In this document: one piece after another, positions 6,809 to 7,605 of the stretch | Numbering within the stretch: the stretch's first letter is position 1 | Layout of the letters: every line of letters starts with the position of its first letter | Origin: Polyangiaceae bacterium | GTDB lineage: Bacteria; Myxococcota; Polyangia; Polyangiales; Polyangiaceae | Length of the DNA: 7,605 nucleotides | Assembly: GCA_025936205.1 (NCBI GenBank) | Contig: JAICTU010000448.1 | Coordinates: forward strand, 1 to 7,605 | Reading direction: 5' to 3' | Program-made: the position numbers and the translations under genes | Notes under the pieces: model-generated | Databases searched by the model: none | Seen by the model: the letters and a program-made list of their open reading frames with translations, nothing else | Told to the model about the DNA's origin: nothing

Positions 6809-7224
6809 CTCAGCGGCGGCCGTTAGGGGGCCAGCCGCTGGTCATTCTGAAACTTGTCAGTTCGCCAAGTCCAGCGAACGGGTGGCGCTCGACGAGATTC
6901 CAGTGTGCGATGAATCCGCTCACCCGCTGCGCCTGCTCGGCCGGGCTCACAAAGTCGCCATCCGCTCCGTCGGAGCAGCTCGCCAGGTCCCCCCGCGCCG
7001 TACAAAATCGAAGTTTCCATCGGAACTTCGATTTGCGATCGCAGAACCCCTCCGCCGAAGCCTCAGAATGCTTCAGCGCCGCACGGCAGTCCCGCGCAAG
7101 CTGCGCGGCCGGTGAACTCCAGGGGATCACGGGTCTTTCGCGCCCGGTTCGCGGGAATTCCTCAGGGCCGGACCTCATCTGCACGGCGCTGCCCGAAGCT
7201 TCGGGGCGCCGGGCGGCGCTGCTC
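6809..7224. other. Intergenic region without a convincing gene
   Basis: These 416 bases hold several open frames of up to 124 codons on both strands, but their translations are Arg/Ser/Pro-rich, recall no family and mutually overlap, as expected by chance in GC-rich DNA. The one clear structural element is the AT-rich inverted repeat at 7005-7034. Just before the 99-residue gene there is a short inverted repeat (CCAG/CTGG, 6831-6841). The promoter of the 99-residue gene should lie in this stretch, but I could not pick a credible -35/-10 pair. A decayed gene remnant or a small RNA cannot be excluded. Confidence 0.6.
7005..7034. repeat. Strong AT-rich inverted repeat (11-bp perfect arms)
   Basis: AAATCGAAGTT (7005-7015) and AACTTCGATTT (7024-7034) are perfect reverse complements around the eight bases TCCATCGG. 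Within these, CC (7017-7018) and GG (7022-7023) can extend the stem around a three-base loop with one bulged T. It is followed directly by the 10-base palindrome TGCGATCGCA (7034-7043). On neither strand does a run of T follow the stem as in a standard intrinsic terminator, although on the minus strand the stem ends in ATTTTG. It lies 190 bases beyond the stop of the HNH gene. Candidate roles are an RNA hairpin at a transcript end, a bidirectional terminator, or a protein-binding operator. Confidence 0.8.
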
Positions 7225-7605
7225 TCAGCGCTGGCGCGCAGGAGTTCGATGCAGGCGCTGCAACGCTTGGCGGAGCCATTGCTGCGGAGCGGCGGCGGCG
7301 AGCTCGCCGTGTTGCCGGAGCTCCGCCATCACGGCGTGGACGTCCGCAGCGCGAAAGCCCAGCTGGCACAATCCAGACGCCACCTTCGCGGGGACATCGA
7401 GCGAGCTCGAGGCCGACAGCGGCGCGGGCAGATGTTGCACGCCGAACGCGCCGGGCAGCACGCGAAAGTCGCTGGCAGAGCCTGCGCCGCGCAGCTCGCC
7501 CCGGTGCAGCGCACGGTGATGGGCCGAGCACAGCGTGACGAGATTGTCCGCGCTGTGGCTGCCGCCTTCGGAGCGCGGCCGGATGTGATGCAGATCGAGG
7601 AAGGT
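7225..7605 (-). CDS. HNH endonuclease with C-terminal RuvA-C-like domain (5' end cut by window edge)
   Basis: The last 126 residues of a longer protein are visible, entering from the right edge and ending at TGA 7227-7225. Seen: a complete-looking HNH (beta-beta-alpha metal) nuclease core, LDLHHIRPRSEGG, then NLVTLC, then HHRALHRGEL. The first His-His pair (visible residues 6-7), N21 and H30 are the candidate general base, Asn and metal ligand. After a low-complexity stretch (about 40-70) comes a small three-helix segment, VPAKVASGLCQLGFRAADVH and the helices following it (about 72-118), ending in WLRQALQRL. This resembles the C-terminal domain III of the Holliday-junction protein RuvA (pattern ALxxLGY...A...AL). 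HNH proteins with such a tail are, as far as I recall, common in myxobacteria. Function would be metal-dependent DNA cleavage; biological role is unknown (mobile element, defence, repair or toxin). The N-terminal specificity part lies outside the window. Confidence 0.88.
   Translation of the reverse strand, partial: TFLDLHHIRPRSEGGSHSADNLVTLCSAHHRALHRGELRGAGSASDFRVLPGAFGVQHLPAPLSASSSLDVPAKVASGLCQLGFRAADVHAVMAELRQHGELAAAAPQQWLRQALQRLHRTPARQR

Noticed and set aside
6829..6843. Short inverted repeat (CCAG/CTGG) about 20 bases before the 99-residue gene as an operator
   Set aside because: Four-base arms in GC-rich DNA are expected often by chance.
6810..7184. 124-codon minus-strand frame between the HNH and 99-residue genes, and a 65-codon frame starting at 7020
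   Set aside because: No recognisable motif, Arg/Ser/Pro-rich composition, no good ribosome binding site, and they run through the inverted repeat; a decayed remnant cannot be excluded.

Overview
The window is GC-rich DNA of roughly two-thirds G+C by eye, with strongly G/C-biased third codon positions. It is tightly packed with ordinary bacterial chromosomal genes. The gene content suggests a myxobacterium-like (Myxococcota) chromosome: an HNH endonuclease ending in a RuvA-C-like domain, a TIGR00027-type methyltransferase, an M1 peptidase with HEAT-like repeats, and several orphan proteins. This taxonomic guess is an inference; no rRNA or other marker gene is present. I see no mobile element, CRISPR array, tRNA or rRNA.

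Layout, left to right. (1) Minus strand, 2416 down to 1: a DUF952-family protein, then a large M1 zinc aminopeptidase that runs off the left edge. The two overlap by one base (TGATG), so they look translationally coupled. A sigma70-like promoter sits directly before the DUF952 GTG start and would give a nearly leaderless mRNA. (2) Plus strand, 2564-3742: a three-part protein with a coiled coil, an acidic/Pro-Ala linker and a C-terminal domain resembling CheC/CheX/FliY chemotaxis phosphatases. (3) Minus strand, 3744-4814: a class I nitronate monooxygenase, convergent with gene (2) with one base between the stop codons. (4) Plus strand, 4893-6479: a TIGR00027/LCM-like methyltransferase followed 27 bp later by an unknown protein with a Cys-Cys-Gly-Lys-Cys cluster, probably one transcript. 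The methyltransferase is divergent from the monooxygenase. (5) Minus strand, 6509-6808: a 99-residue orphan protein. (6) 6809-7224: about 416 bp without a convincing gene, containing a strong AT-rich inverted repeat. (7) Minus strand from 7225 off the right edge: the C-terminal part of the HNH endonuclease.

The window does not form one obvious pathway. The clear pairs are DUF952 with the M1 peptidase, and the methyltransferase with the Cys-cluster protein. I find no strong evidence for a new defence or mobile system. The best leads are the CheX-like protein, the HNH/RuvA-C-like fusion, the Cys-cluster orphan and the inverted repeat.
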